This document shows positions 16,178-25,761 of a stretch of DNA of 64,000 nucleotides, piece by piece. The notes below the pieces were generated by a model. It did not search any database. It was not told where the DNA came from and saw nothing but the letters and a program-made list of their open reading frames with translations. Positions within the stretch are counted from its first letter, which is position 1. Every line of letters begins with the position of its first letter. This DNA is from Neobacillus cucumis. GTDB lineage: Bacteria; Bacillota; Bacilli; Bacillales_B; DSM-18226. The position numbers and the translations under genes were made by a program. The stretch spans positions 248,001-312,000 of the forward strand of contig NZ_JAEHGC010000001.1 of NCBI RefSeq assembly GCF_016107705.1. Direction: 5' to 3'.

Positions 16178-16657
16178 ATGTTCCCATGGAATATGTTCCC
16201 TTTTAATAAGGATATGAAGAATAACTTGCAAAACATGAAACCAGAAGAAATCAATAATTATGTCCAGGATCTCATTGGAAAGGTACTCCCCGGCAGCATG
16301 CGCGGAATGATGAATCCAAACGAAATGTTTAATGGATTCGCTTCAGCAGGGTCTACCCAGCAGCAGTCCACCACAGGTGCATTGAATTCCTCGGCATTTG
16401 AAACACATGATTTTGTTTACGTGCGGATTCCGATTAAAAGTGAGGAATGGCTCAAGCAGCTGCGTATTTACCATACCTCCAATCAACTTATTGTCGATCA
16501 TATCCCCCAATATGAAGATAAACATACGATCACCCTTCCGGCGATTGTTAGAAAGAAAGGTGCTTCAGCCAATTATAAGGATGGGACTCTAGAAGTAAGA
16601 ATTCCCAAAAATATTGATATGCAGTTTTCTCAAATTGATGTGACAGAAATAATGTAG
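16178..16657 (+). CDS. Hsp20-like (alpha-crystallin-fold) protein, CotP/CotM type
   Basis: This 159-residue protein has a methionine/asparagine-rich N-terminus (MFPWNMFPFNKDMKNN), a Q/S/T-rich linker and a C-terminal half of about 85 residues with the alternating beta-strand pattern of an alpha-crystallin domain (VYVRIPIKSEEWLKQLRIY; DGTLEVRIPK). The ATG at 16178 is preferred because AAAGG lies 8 bp upstream; the ATG three codons earlier abuts it. Similar proteins occur in Bacillus spore coats. Probably co-transcribed with the Hsp20 gene 64 bp downstream. Confidence 0.7.
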   Translation: MFPWNMFPFNKDMKNNLQNMKPEEINNYVQDLIGKVLPGSMRGMMNPNEMFNGFASAGSTQQQSTTGALNSSAFETHDFVYVRIPIKSEEWLKQLRIYHTSNQLIVDHIPQYEDKHTITLPAIVRKKGASANYKDGTLEVRIPKNIDMQFSQIDVTEIM

Positions 16658-16721
16658 CCATCTACTTTTATGGTATGTTTTTGGTTTAGTAAAATATGAT
16701 GAATTAGAGGTGGTGGTTGGC

Positions 16722-17198
16722 ATGGAAATGGATAAACTTAAAAAATGGCTGGAATTGACCCAAAAATTTCAAGGTGATACTTTTTGGGAGCAAATCTTTG
16801 ATGAAAAAAGTGTTGAAAAGGTCATGAAGAGTCCCTCCATTAGCCCCTTTACAAAAATACAGAGTTCTTTTCCAAAATGCGATTTATATGAGACGGATGA
16901 TATGCTTGTGATTGAAGCCGAAATTCCGGGGATGCGTAAAGAGGATCTTCATATTACTGTCAATCAACAGGTATTGACAATGACAGGTGAATTTAAAACC
17001 TTACAGGAAGGAAGAAAATATTTTATCAAGGAAAGAGCAAATCAGACATTTAAAAAGGAATTTATCCTCCCCTTCCCCATTAAAATAACTCAAATTCGGA
17101 CAGAAATTCGAAATGGATTATTGTTCATTTTCATGGCAATAAATAAAGAGGAAATCGAGACGATTCCCATTACATTTGATCAACTTACTCCTGATTGA
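16722..17198 (+). CDS. Hsp20/alpha-crystallin family protein
   Basis: This 158-residue small heat-shock protein has an alpha-crystallin domain spanning about residues 50-150: KCDLYETDDMLVIEAEIPGM, then DLHITVNQQVLTMTGEF and the conserved beta8-9 segment (RTEIRNGLLFIFM). Such proteins bind unfolding polypeptides or, in spore formers, contribute to the coat. The ATG at 16722 has GAGGTGG about 8 bp upstream; two GTG codons inside that site are rejected. Second gene of a two-gene unit. Confidence 0.85.
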   Translation: MEMDKLKKWLELTQKFQGDTFWEQIFDEKSVEKVMKSPSISPFTKIQSSFPKCDLYETDDMLVIEAEIPGMRKEDLHITVNQQVLTMTGEFKTLQEGRKYFIKERANQTFKKEFILPFPIKITQIRTEIRNGLLFIFMAINKEEIETIPITFDQLTPD

Positions 17199-17205
17199 AG
17201 ATACA

Positions 17206-17234
17206 GACAGCCGCGATGGCTGTCTTTCTATTTT
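17206..17234 (+). terminator. Terminator of the Hsp20 pair
   Basis: AGACAGCC/GGCTGTCT stem followed by TTCTATTTT. Confidence 0.85.
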
Positions 17235-17506
17235 AATTCATCCATCATTTGATTATGAACCTCAATTAACTGAACTTTTGTTTCAGGTGAAATATTTGAA
17301 TCCACTAGTCTTTTGATAGCGGAATAATATTTGTCATATTTGTTTTTCCGAACCCTAGGGTGCGAGTTTTCATCTAATAATTCTCTTTTTATCGCTTCCT
17401 TCAAAATCTCCTCACTGTTTTGATTTTCCACGTTTAATAAACGATTATTCCAAACCTTTCGATATTCATGTAATAACCGATCAAAAATCTCCAACCCAGT
17501 TGGCAT
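17228..17506 (-). CDS. Hypothetical helical protein (92 aa)
   Basis: This charged, largely helical 92-residue protein begins MPTGLEIFDRLLHEYRKVWN. The ATG at 17506 follows GGGGTGATAGAA, which is a good ribosome binding site; six upstream in-frame codons are excluded. I do not recognise a family. No cysteines, signal peptide or membrane segments are present. It is convergent with the Hsp20 pair and divergent from the zinc-ribbon gene. Confidence 0.65.
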   Translation of the reverse strand: MPTGLEIFDRLLHEYRKVWNNRLLNVENQNSEEILKEAIKRELLDENSHPRVRKNKYDKYYSAIKRLVDSNISPETKVQLIEVHNQMMDELK

Positions 17507-17601
17507 TTCTATCACCCCAATCACAACCTTAGGTTCATTGTTACATATTTCCTTGTATTTTGTAAAAAATAAAAAGGACCATTTTTTGAAAGGAGAAATT
17601 T

Positions 17602-17844
17602 ATGTCTACCCCATATAAATGTCCAAATTGTAAAACTAATCGAAGTCGATTTAATATTATTGAACAAGTAGCACACTCGGTCAAGCTTGACCCACAATCC
17701 GGTGTGGTTGTAAGAGAGTATGGTGAAACTGAATTAGAACCTTTTCATATCCCATATCAAGGGCCAGAATTCCGAATTCAATGCGGCGCATGCGGACTAA
17801 TCGAAGATGAGCGCACCTTCATTAAATTTGGACAACAACCTTAA
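17602..17844 (+). CDS. Small zinc-ribbon-like protein (80 aa)
   Basis: The protein has two CxxC knuckles, CPNC (near residue 7) and CGAC (near residue 61), flanking a beta-rich insertion, so it probably binds one zinc ion. ATG start after GAAAGGAGAAATTT. I do not recognise a named family. Zinc ribbons of this size bind nucleic acid or protein, but nothing here fixes the role. Strong terminator follows. Confidence 0.75.
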   Translation: MSTPYKCPNCKTNRSRFNIIEQVAHSVKLDPQSGVVVREYGETELEPFHIPYQGPEFRIQCGACGLIEDERTFIKFGQQP

Positions 17845-17849
17845 AATAA

Positions 17850-17895
17850 GAACACCTTTATAAATGTCCTTTTCATTTATAAAGGTGTTTTTTAT
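17850..17895. terminator. Bidirectional terminator
   Basis: AACACCTTTATAAATG/CATTTATAAAGGTGTT, a 16-bp stem with A and T tracts on both sides. Confidence 0.95.
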
Positions 17896-18713
17896 TATTG
17901 TAAATAATTATCTTTTAAAAATTGCTTTGAATCAATTTTCCATCCCTCAATAGGTGAAAACCGCACCATATGAATTTGCCCATTAAATCTTTGTCTTCCT
18001 CTATTTTTTATGTACCAATCAATTTCAATGGGAATATCCAAACTAATTTGTTCTGTTAAATCCTCAGGTGGAAGCATAGGTAATCTTGAGATTCTAACTG
18101 CATCAATTTTCGTAAGGACAGGTTTCCACTTAATTTTTTGCAAGGAAGGTGTGGAAATAATTTTCGAATCCTGCTGTATAAATCCTGCAATATAGGCATT
18201 TATGATCTCATATGGATTTGCCTTCTCGAAATAATCATCTAGTTTCCCTGAGGCTTTTAAAATCATTAACATATGAGATAAGTCCATGGAGTTCGTCCGA
18301 TGTGTGGTACTTCCATAAAAATGAATACAGAAATGTCCTGGAAAATTGTTTTTCAAAGCTCCGGCACCATGTGGCATACCATGCATTGAAGCGCCTATCC
18401 ACTGGTCTTTATGAATAACAATAATCGCACGACGTTTCCAGCTCCATTTACCCCCATAGATTTTTTTCATAATCTTGGTATCCCTTGTGGTTAAAGGCTG
18501 CACATCCGCGTGGTGGCTGCCTGCACGTCGTTGAACCTTAAATTTTTTCCCTGTTTCCACATCCAGAACGATAAACTTTGTGTACTTTGGTAATATATGA
18601 TTGACATCTTTCCAAGGGAGCATTTCAATCTTATAACTGATATCCGCTGCACTTACCGCTTGACCATTTAGGAGGATGAGCATAAAAAATATAAACACAG
18701 CTGCCTTCTTCAT
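17895..18713 (-). CDS. Secreted protein with an L,D-transpeptidase-like motif arrangement
   Basis: This 272-residue protein has a clear signal peptide (MKKAAVFIFFMLILLNGQAV, cleavage near SAA-D). The mid-region contains HGMPHGAG followed about 15 residues later by GHFCIHFYGS, which recalls the H...(S/T)HGC arrangement of YkuD-type L,D-transpeptidases but deviates from it (HFC instead of HGC). A cell-wall role is therefore only inferred. The ATG at 18713 has a GGGGGG track 4 bp upstream. No recognised partner genes. Confidence 0.7.
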   Translation of the reverse strand: MKKAAVFIFFMLILLNGQAVSAADISYKIEMLPWKDVNHILPKYTKFIVLDVETGKKFKVQRRAGSHHADVQPLTTRDTKIMKKIYGGKWSWKRRAIIVIHKDQWIGASMHGMPHGAGALKNNFPGHFCIHFYGSTTHRTNSMDLSHMLMILKASGKLDDYFEKANPYEIINAYIAGFIQQDSKIISTPSLQKIKWKPVLTKIDAVRISRLPMLPPEDLTEQISLDIPIEIDWYIKNRGRQRFNGQIHMVRFSPIEGWKIDSKQFLKDNYLQ

Positions 18714-18774
18714 GTAACCCCCCATTTCCATGGAATATAAACTACATTTAAAGAGTTACCTGAAGACCAAAATA

Positions 18775-19716
18775 TCATTCATCCATATGCTGATTTTCAA
18801 ATTCATTTTCAAGCTGCTCGAGTGCCGTATTCATTTGGCCCCAATCGATGTTTTCCCCAATAAAAACAAGGTTTAACGGTAAATTCATTTGCTCCTTCAT
18901 ATATAAGGGCATTCCATAAGAGAATTGAAATAAAAAAGGATAACTATTGGAATCAAATTTTAGATATCCTTTAATTCGGTAGATCGTATCAGGCAAGGAT
19001 TTTAAAAACTCTTCAAACCCGGCATGACTAACGGGACCCTGAAATCGGTATACAAAAGTGGATAAATTTAAATTTTTCTGGCTTAAGTGAGTATTCGTTT
19101 TATCTGGATAAAAAACTGATAACGCTTTAAGCTGATCTAGCGAAACCTGCGAATAGTTCGTAAGCAGGCATCTTGCTTTTGAATTCAATGCTTGAATTTC
19201 GAATGTAATTTTCGCTTGTTCCGACTCTGATAATTCACTCATTTTATTCACGATAATGAAATCAGCATGTCTAATTTGCTCTAGAATTAACTGCTGAAGC
19301 TGAGGACTCATTGATTTTCGATTCAACCATCTTAAGCCATCAACAGTGGTGACAATACCTTTAATATGCAAAGCATCTGCAAATAACGGTGAGAGAATCG
19401 CATCTAATACTTCCACAGGATGTGCTGCCCCCGTTGTTTCGATATAAATCACATCTGGTTTTTCATCGATTAATAATCCTTGTAACTGCGCCTCTAGCTT
19501 GTCCTGAATCGAACAACAAATGCAGCCGCCAAGTAATTCCTTTAACGCAACGTCTTCGTCCACAACATTTGAATCAATGGAGACTTCCCCCAGCTCATTC
19601 ATCATGACAGCTACTTTTCTTCCCAGCTTATGTTCCTCTTCAAGGATTCGTTTTAATAAAGTTGTTTTCCCGCTCCCTAAAAATCCTGATAAAATATAAA
19701 CTTCAGATTTAATCAT
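18775..19716 (-). CDS. COG0523 (CobW-type) metal-trafficking GTPase
   Basis: This 313-residue G3E GTPase has Walker A SGFLGSGKTTLL (residues 8-19), the metal-binding CxCC in GGCICCSI, the ETTGAAHP switch II region and NKMSEL (NKxD-like). The C-terminal CobW_C domain ends acidic. COG0523 proteins load zinc or other metals onto client proteins. The ATG at 19716 follows AGGGCAATAG. I see no convincing Zur box upstream, so the metal is unassigned. Confidence 0.9.
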   Translation of the reverse strand: MIKSEVYILSGFLGSGKTTLLKRILEEEHKLGRKVAVMMNELGEVSIDSNVVDEDVALKELLGGCICCSIQDKLEAQLQGLLIDEKPDVIYIETTGAAHPVEVLDAILSPLFADALHIKGIVTTVDGLRWLNRKSMSPQLQQLILEQIRHADFIIVNKMSELSESEQAKITFEIQALNSKARCLLTNYSQVSLDQLKALSVFYPDKTNTHLSQKNLNLSTFVYRFQGPVSHAGFEEFLKSLPDTIYRIKGYLKFDSNSYPFLFQFSYGMPLYMKEQMNLPLNLVFIGENIDWGQMNTALEQLENEFENQHMDE

Positions 19717-19782
19717 TCTATTGCCCTGCCTTTTTTCGTTTTTGCATCCCTTCATTATAACGGATATGGATTAATGTAAAAA

Positions 19783-19816
19783 GAAAAAAGCAGATGAGCC
19801 TTCATCCGCTTTTTAA
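19783..19816 (-). terminator. Terminator of the LCP-like gene
   Basis: AAAAAGCGGATGA/TCATCTGCTTTTTT imperfect stem on the minus strand. Confidence 0.8.
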
Positions 19817-20577
19817 TTAATGATCGACCTAGACTGGTCTCCCTTTTCTAAAATTGAATTCACAGTAGCTGAATCTTCTTTTCCATTTCCTTTGGCAAAT
19901 TGCAATGGCTCAACTTTGGTAATTGGATTCATAATAGCCGATAATCCCAAGCCCACTAATTGTCCCTTACCTAAATCTGTGTTAATGCTATCAACCATTT
20001 CATTGATAATCGATGGTGCAATCGACAATAACTTATCGGATGATTGATTTTTAATTTCATTTTTCAGTGAGGATATAATCGTTTTTAATTCCTCTGTATT
20101 TTCAGGATCTACTGCAACCTGCTGAATGTATTCAAGCACTTCTTTACCATGTAGTGGTCGTTTTACTTCATTCATTGTTACTCCATCCGGTGCAAGTTGA
20201 TCAATGATTTTACTTATAGATGAGGGGTTTAACATGAAAAAATGATCAATGGAAATTCCATAATTTTTTTGAACCGTTTGTTTTAATTCTTTCAAATTAG
20301 GTTTTTTATCAACCGTTTTTGAAACCGGTAATAAAACAGGAGCCGTCTTTAATTTATGATTCTCTTGATCATAACGAACTATAACTGTAGCACCTGTTTT
20401 CGAAGCTTGAGAGTCTGCATTATTTTCAGTAATTAAAAAATTCACAGCCTTTTTTTGCTCTGAAATTTGCAGCTCATTTGCTGACTCTTTAGCAGAATGG
20501 AACAGTGCTTTTAACGGGCCGTAACCGAAAAAAGAAAGTACAATCACCACAATTACTAGTTTCCTCATTACAAACAC
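19813..20577 (-). CDS. Membrane-anchored LytR-CpsA-Psr-like protein (divergent)
   Basis: The protein of about 254 residues has one N-terminal membrane anchor (MRKLVIVVIVLSFFGYGPL) and an extracellular region. The pattern VKKNYGISIDHFFMLNPSS-type segment (here QKNYGISIDHFFMLN), then IIDQLAPDGVTMN, resembles the LCP fold (vdhyv...vD.lGGV). The conserved arginines that bind polyprenyl-phosphate are not evident, so it may be a degenerate or regulatory LCP relative. Start chosen at GTG 20577 because AGGA lies 8 bp upstream; the ATG at 20568 is the alternative. Downstream of ctpB but separated by a terminator. Confidence 0.6.
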   Translation of the reverse strand: MFVMRKLVIVVIVLSFFGYGPLKALFHSAKESANELQISEQKKAVNFLITENNADSQASKTGATVIVRYDQENHKLKTAPVLLPVSKTVDKKPNLKELKQTVQKNYGISIDHFFMLNPSSISKIIDQLAPDGVTMNEVKRPLHGKEVLEYIQQVAVDPENTEELKTIISSLKNEIKNQSSDKLLSIAPSIINEMVDSINTDLGKGQLVGLGLSAIMNPITKVEPLQFAKGNGKEDSATVNSILEKGDQSRSIIN

Positions 20578-20640
20578 CAACTTTATCCTGATTGTTACTG
20601 TCCATTTTCGGAAAACAGTTGAAGAAATATACATACTTAA

Positions 20641-20682
20641 ATAAAAAATCCGGATTCCTCTACATAGAAAGAATCCGGATTT
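20641..20682 (-). terminator. Terminator of ctpB
   Basis: AATCCGGATTC/GAATCCGGATT 11-bp stem followed by TTTTTATTT on the minus strand. Confidence 0.9.
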
Positions 20683-20689
20683 ATCCATT

Positions 20690-22174
20690 TTATTTCATTC
20701 TTGTTTTTAACACTTCAATCGCTTTCTTCAATTGGGTATCATTCTTTTGAATTTTGTCCCGTAAGAGCTCCATTAACTTCATAGTGGAGTCCCCTTTTAG
20801 ATACCCGTTTACTTTTAATTTATTGGCCTTCTGGAATTTTTCAACCGCCTCTTTTGTCTTCTGGTCAAAGAATCCATCTGTCCTGCCTGGATTATAGCCA
20901 ACCGCTTTTAACATCTTTTGTGCTGTCTTTACATCTTCAGAGGAGCTGGAAAGTGCCAGCTTCTTATCCGGGTTAATAATTGGCAATGATGCATAATCAG
21001 GAAGTTTTACCGGATAATCAGGCATAATCCCCTTCTTATGAATCCAATTCCCATCTGGAGTTAGCCATTTTGCAATCGTGTATTTCAGGTTCGAACCATC
21101 TGAGAAATCCTGTGCAGTTTGGACGGTTCCTTTTCCAAATGATTTTTCACCCACTAATGGAACACCGGCTGATTCTTTTACCGCCGCGGAAAGAATTTCT
21201 GAAGCACTTGCACTGCCTTTATCAATTAAAACGACTAAAGGAAGTGTCGGATTACCTTCATTTTGTGAAGCAAACTCTTTAATCTTACCATTTCGATCCT
21301 GTTCCTTTACAACCACTTTACCTTTAGGAACAAACATGCTGGAAATACTGATGGCTTGGTCTAATAATCCGCCTGGATTTTGACGTAAATCCAACACAAG
21401 GCCTTTCATGCCTTTCTTTTGTAAATCATTTAAGGTCGTAACAAGTTCTTTTGCGGTATTGCTAGAAAAACTGGTAACCTGAACTTTGGCAATACCTTTA
21501 CCAACCATTTCACCATATACAGTTTCTATTGGAATCTCGTCACGAACAATTGGGACTTTTACTGGAGCTTCCGTGCCGGGGCGCTGAATGGTTAATTCAA
21601 CTTTCGTCCCTTTTTTCCCACGAATTAAGGTGACTGCCTGAGTGGAAGTCATTCCTTGCAGGCTTTTTCCATTTACTGCTGTAATCATGTCATTTGGTTT
21701 TAAACCGGCTTTTTCTGCTGGAGATCCTTTAATTGGGGATACAATTAAAATATGCCCATCCTTCTCCTGAATTTCTGCTCCAATTCCTTCAAACGAGGAA
21801 GATATCGTACTGTGGAAGTCTTTAGCTTCTTCATCACTCATATAATCAGAATAAGGATCATCCAAGGATTCAACCATCCCATTAATAGCCCCATTGATTA
21901 GCTTTTGACGATCCACATTTTTGAAATATCCATTGTTCAAAGTATCATAGGCCGTATAGAATTTTTTAAATTCTGCCCTTTCCTTTCCTACTGTTACGAC
22001 TTTCTCTTCACCAAACGCCAGTGCAAAAGCCGTTATTCCTGCAGATAGAAAAATTATGAAAAACAATAGCATGATAAAATGGAATTTTTTGAAGCGAATA
22101 TAGCCTGATTTGTTTTCTGCTGTTGTTTGCTCTTGTCCAATTTTCTCTTCATCCAAAGCCTTCACCACTTTCAT
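20690..22174 (-). CDS. ctpB: C-terminal processing serine protease (S41, CtpB-like)
   Basis: This 494-residue protein has one membrane anchor (about residues 32-53), a PDZ domain (about 125-200), the S41 catalytic core with nucleophile serine in GSASASEILSAA and lysine in GEKSFGKGTVQT, and a C-terminal peptidoglycan-binding repeat (MLKAVGYNPGRTDGFFDQKT). In B. subtilis CtpB cleaves SpoIVFA to trigger sigma-K activation; the architecture and length (480 in B. subtilis) support that assignment, though CtpA is a close paralogue. The ribosome binding site is weak (TTGGTGA). Confidence 0.85.
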   Translation of the reverse strand: MKVVKALDEEKIGQEQTTAENKSGYIRFKKFHFIMLLFFIIFLSAGITAFALAFGEEKVVTVGKERAEFKKFYTAYDTLNNGYFKNVDRQKLINGAINGMVESLDDPYSDYMSDEEAKDFHSTISSSFEGIGAEIQEKDGHILIVSPIKGSPAEKAGLKPNDMITAVNGKSLQGMTSTQAVTLIRGKKGTKVELTIQRPGTEAPVKVPIVRDEIPIETVYGEMVGKGIAKVQVTSFSSNTAKELVTTLNDLQKKGMKGLVLDLRQNPGGLLDQAISISSMFVPKGKVVVKEQDRNGKIKEFASQNEGNPTLPLVVLIDKGSASASEILSAAVKESAGVPLVGEKSFGKGTVQTAQDFSDGSNLKYTIAKWLTPDGNWIHKKGIMPDYPVKLPDYASLPIINPDKKLALSSSSEDVKTAQKMLKAVGYNPGRTDGFFDQKTKEAVEKFQKANKLKVNGYLKGDSTMKLMELLRDKIQKNDTQLKKAIEVLKTRMK

Positions 22175-22321
22175 TCACCAAAAAATTATGTTTCGAGAAC
22201 AATCATCTTCCTTTTTTCTATGTACAGAGCTCCATTTTTAATTTTTCTATGAAAAATGGACCCTTAGTGTTTAGAATAACATCTTTTTATTAAAATTAAC
22301 AAAGAAAAGATAAAGTTGTCT

Positions 22322-22352
22322 AAAAAAATGGCACTCCCCATTAGGCAGCGCC
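22322..22352 (-). terminator. Terminator of copA
   Basis: GGCGCT/AGTGCC stem followed by ATTTTTTT on the minus strand. Confidence 0.7.
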
Positions 22353-22362
22353 AAAAATGAAA

Positions 22363-24555
22363 TTAAATTTTAATCCGTTTTAAACGGAGTGAATTGGTTA
22401 CGACTGATACTGAACTGAATGCCATTGCCGCTCCTGCTACCCATGGTGCGAGGAAGCCTAAGGCAGCAACCGGTATTCCGGCGGAGTTGTATATAAGAGC
22501 CCAGAAAAGGTTTTGGCGAATATTTAACATGGTTTTTTTACTTAAAGCGATTGCTTTTGGAATTAGTGTCAACTCTCCACCCAGAATGGTAATATCGGCT
22601 ACTTCAATGGCTACATCCGTACCCGTTCCTATTGCAATTCCGATATCGGCAAGTGCAAGGGCCGGAGCATCATTGATTCCATCCCCGACCATCGCCACCT
22701 TTTTCCCTTGCAGTTGTAGTTCCTTAATATGATTTGCTTTTTCGTCCGGCAAAACCTCGGCAATTACATTCTGAATTCCTACCTGACCGGCAATCGCCTT
22801 AGCTGTACCCTCATTATCTCCTGTTAACATATATACTTCTATTCCAAGCTGTTTTAATTGATCAACTGCCAGCTTGGCATTTTCTTTTACTGTATCGGCA
22901 ACTGCTATTATCCCCATTATGGTTCCTTGAATTGCAATGAACATCGCCGTTTTCCCTTGTCTTTCAAAGTGGAGAAGGTCATTTTGAACAGTTTGGTAGG
23001 CAATCCCTTTGATCTCCATTAGCTTCTTTGTTCCAATTACGACCACTTCATCACCAATTTTTGCCTCTATTCCGTGACCCGGAACGGCTGTAAATCGTTT
23101 GACAGGTAGTGTACTTGTTCTCTTCGACATCCCGTATTGGGCAATGGCATCTGCCAAAGGGTGTTCTGATGATTTCTCTGCAGAAACAAGATATTGCAGG
23201 ACCTTCTTTTCATCCTGATAAGCAATAAAATCCGTAACGGTTGGCTGCCCCTTTGTTACCGTCCCTGTTTTATCAAGGACAATTACATTGATTTTATGAG
23301 CAGTTTCTAAATGTTCTCCACCTTTAATTAAAATTCCCATTTCCGCCCCTTTACCAGTTCCAACCATAATCGAGGTCGGAGTTGCAAGTCCAAGTGAGCA
23401 TGGACAAGCAATGACAAGAACGGCAATGGCCGTTTCAAATGCAGACGGAAAATGTCCCGGTTCGACGATAATGTACCAGATTAAGAAGGTCAAAATCGAT
23501 AAAGCCACTACTACCGGAACAAAATAACCGGAAATTGTGTCGGCAACCCTTTGAATCGGCGCTTTACTTCCCTGTGCTTCTTCGACTATTTTAATAATAC
23601 CGGCTAATGCCGTATTTTTTCCAACCTTTGTTGCTCTTAGCGTTAACGTACCATTTTTATTGAGGGTTGACCCAATAACAGGATCCCCGATTATTTTTTC
23701 AACCGGAATCGATTCACCTGTAATCATGGATTCATCTACGGAAGATTGTCCAGAAACGACCTCTCCGTCTACCGGAATTTTCTCACCGGGTTTAACGATC
23801 ACCGTGTCCGCAACCAGCACCTCTTCTAGTGGAACCCTGATTTCATTTCCGTTTTTTAAAATGGTTGCTTCTTTTGCCTGTAGTCCTAACAGTTTAGAAA
23901 TTGCCTCCGTCGTCCGTCCTTTTGCAAGAGCTTCAAATAATTTGCCCAAAAGAATTAAGGTAATTAGTACGGCGCTCGTTTCATAATAAAGATGGGGGGC
24001 GTAATAGGGTTGTCCAATTGTTTTAATCCCTTCTGAAAGACTGTAAAAATAGGCGGCAGAAGTACCTAGTGCTACAAGAACATCCATGTTTGCACTTTTA
24101 TTTTTCAAGGCTTTATATGCACTTTTATAGAACGGGCCCCCAATATAAAACTGAATGGGCGTTGCAAACAACAATTGAAACCATGGATTCATTAAAAAAG
24201 AAGGCATCGGCAATCCAATATCCAAAGGCATATGGGCGAGCATGGTGTAAAGTAAGGGAATCGATAAAATAACGGAAAACAAAAGTTTATTTTTTCGTTG
24301 TTGTAACTCTTCTTCCTTATGTTGGGCTTTTACATTTCGATCCTCTGTTTCAGTCGCTCCGTAACCAAGTTTCTCTATCTTTTTGATGATTTCATCACTC
24401 GAAATTTTTTCATTTTCAAAGGATACAGCCGCTGATTCCATTGCTAAATTTACATTGGCCTCGACACCATCCATCTTATTCAGGACTTTTTCGATTCTTG
24501 CTGAACAGGCTGCACAAGTCATCCCTGTAATATCTAACTTTAGTTCTTCTTTCAT
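22363..24555 (-). CDS. copA: Copper-translocating P-type ATPase CopA (single HMA domain)
   Basis: This 730-residue P1B-type ATPase exports Cu(I). In order it has one heavy-metal-associated domain with GMTCAAC (Cys14/Cys17), six to eight membrane segments, the intramembrane CPC in [13 protein letters not shown], phosphorylation site DKTGT and hinge [10 protein letters not shown], with the HP dipeptide (SSEHPLA) in the N-domain. B. subtilis CopA has two HMA domains and sits in a copZA operon; here there is a single HMA and no copZ or csoR beside it. No CsoR-type palindrome could be identified upstream. Confidence 0.95.
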   Translation of the reverse strand: MKEELKLDITGMTCAACSARIEKVLNKMDGVEANVNLAMESAAVSFENEKISSDEIIKKIEKLGYGATETEDRNVKAQHKEEELQQRKNKLLFSVILSIPLLYTMLAHMPLDIGLPMPSFLMNPWFQLLFATPIQFYIGGPFYKSAYKALKNKSANMDVLVALGTSAAYFYSLSEGIKTIGQPYYAPHLYYETSAVLITLILLGKLFEALAKGRTTEAISKLLGLQAKEATILKNGNEIRVPLEEVLVADTVIVKPGEKIPVDGEVVSGQSSVDESMITGESIPVEKIIGDPVIGSTLNKNGTLTLRATKVGKNTALAGIIKIVEEAQGSKAPIQRVADTISGYFVPVVVALSILTFLIWYIIVEPGHFPSAFETAIAVLVIACPCSLGLATPTSIMVGTGKGAEMGILIKGGEHLETAHKINVIVLDKTGTVTKGQPTVTDFIAYQDEKKVLQYLVSAEKSSEHPLADAIAQYGMSKRTSTLPVKRFTAVPGHGIEAKIGDEVVVIGTKKLMEIKGIAYQTVQNDLLHFERQGKTAMFIAIQGTIMGIIAVADTVKENAKLAVDQLKQLGIEVYMLTGDNEGTAKAIAGQVGIQNVIAEVLPDEKANHIKELQLQGKKVAMVGDGINDAPALALADIGIAIGTGTDVAIEVADITILGGELTLIPKAIALSKKTMLNIRQNLFWALIYNSAGIPVAALGFLAPWVAGAAMAFSSVSVVTNSLRLKRIKI

Positions 24556-24696
24556 AAAAATGATTCACCACACAATCTTTAATAAAACATGACGGTTTAT
24601 ATTCATTCTACATTAATTCGACAATTTTTTGATGATTGTTGTCACACCTAGTCATTATTAAATTCTCCACAGGGGGATATAGTTCCTTTCTTAAAA

Positions 24697-24732
24697 ACAA
24701 AAAACCCCTCTTCAAAGGACGAAGAGGAGTTA
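24697..24732 (-). terminator. Terminator of deoD
   Basis: ACTCCTCTTC/GAAGAGGGGT stem followed by TTTTTG on the minus strand. Confidence 0.9.
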
Positions 24733-24742
24733 TGTTGATATT

Positions 24743-25447
24743 TTATTCTTTTATTGCGGCTTCTAATGCTACTTCAATCATATCATTAAAGGTTAGTTGT
24801 CTTTCTTCTGCAGTCGTTTCTTCACCTGTTAGTAGATGATCACTTACAGTCAGAACAGAAAGCGCTTTGCGGCCAAATTTAGCTGCAAGTGTATAAAGTG
24901 CGGTTGTTTCCATTTCAAGTGCAAGAATTTGATATTGGGCCCATTTTTCATGTTCAGCATTATCATTGTAGAACATATCGGCAGTAAAGACGCTGCCAAC
25001 CTTTAAATTTAACCCTTTTTCAATGCCTGCATCATATGCTTTTTTTAATAAATTGAAGTCGGCTGTTGGGGCATAATCAATTCCGCCAAATGTAAGACGA
25101 TTCATATTGGAATCGGTGGAGCTTGACATCGCCAAAATAACGTCCCGGACCTTTACATCCTTTTGGATGGCACCGCAGGTTCCAACACGGATTAAGTTTT
25201 GAACATTATAGCTTTGGATTAATTCATTTACATAAATCGAAATCGATGGAATCCCCATACCTGTTCCTTGAACAGAAACTTTTTTTCCCTTATAGGTACC
25301 AGTAAAACCAAACATATTGCGGACTTTGTTATAACATACTGCACCCTCTAAAAAGGTTTCTGCAATATATTTTGCCCGAAGCGGGTCTCCTGGAAGCAGG
25401 ACTGTTTCAGCAATATCATTTTCTTTCGCTGCAATATGTACGCTCAT
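24743..25447 (-). CDS. deoD: Purine nucleoside phosphorylase DeoD
   Basis: This 234-residue hexameric PNP starts [30 protein letters not shown] and carries the phosphate-binding [16 protein letters not shown] and catalytic SDH ([12 protein letters not shown]), all standard for DeoD. It reversibly phosphorolyses purine (deoxy)ribonucleosides in salvage. Length equals B. subtilis DeoD (about 233). Start behind GGAGGATTATAA. Monocistronic with its own terminator. Confidence 0.97.
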   Translation of the reverse strand: MSVHIAAKENDIAETVLLPGDPLRAKYIAETFLEGAVCYNKVRNMFGFTGTYKGKKVSVQGTGMGIPSISIYVNELIQSYNVQNLIRVGTCGAIQKDVKVRDVILAMSSSTDSNMNRLTFGGIDYAPTADFNLLKKAYDAGIEKGLNLKVGSVFTADMFYNDNAEHEKWAQYQILALEMETTALYTLAAKFGRKALSVLTVSDHLLTGEETTAEERQLTFNDMIEVALEAAIKE

Positions 25448-25629
25448 TTATAATCCTCCAATCATATCTTAGGAAAATCAAACTCGATTATTCCTTGGTG
25501 TGGGTATTCTACCCACCATTGACAATATATCACAATCATTTTGTAATGAAAAATCAATCTAGGATCGGACATGAATTTTTATTTTTGTGGGAAACTATTT
25601 TTGAAGAAGAAAAGGAGGAGAATTAACGA

Positions 25630-25761
25630 ATGGGAAAAAAACATCGAAACCGCACAGCTTCGCCAAAGAAAAATAATCATATTCCGCCGGAAGCGATAGT
25701 GGCTGAACATGAAGCACATGCAAAAGAACATCAGGCTACAGGCGGCCGAAAAAGAACCTAA
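25630..25761 (+). CDS. Small basic hydrophilic protein (43 aa)
   Basis: MGKKHRNRTASPKKNNHIPP begins a 43-residue Lys/His/Ala/Glu-rich peptide ending TGGRKRT. It has a textbook ribosome binding site, AAAGGAGGAGAATTAACGA before the ATG, and an intrinsic terminator overlapping the stop codon. The composition resembles minor small acid-soluble spore proteins, but I do not recognise a specific family. Confidence 0.75.
   Translation: MGKKHRNRTASPKKNNHIPPEAIVAEHEAHAKEHQATGGRKRT

Noticed and set aside
23660..23986. 108-codon + strand frame inside copA
   Set aside because: Shadow of copA; composition follows the P-type ATPase codons.
24660..24685. CsoR-type operator near the copA/deoD gap
   Set aside because: The CTCCACAGGGGG stretch is not palindromic like CsoR sites and is not upstream of copA.
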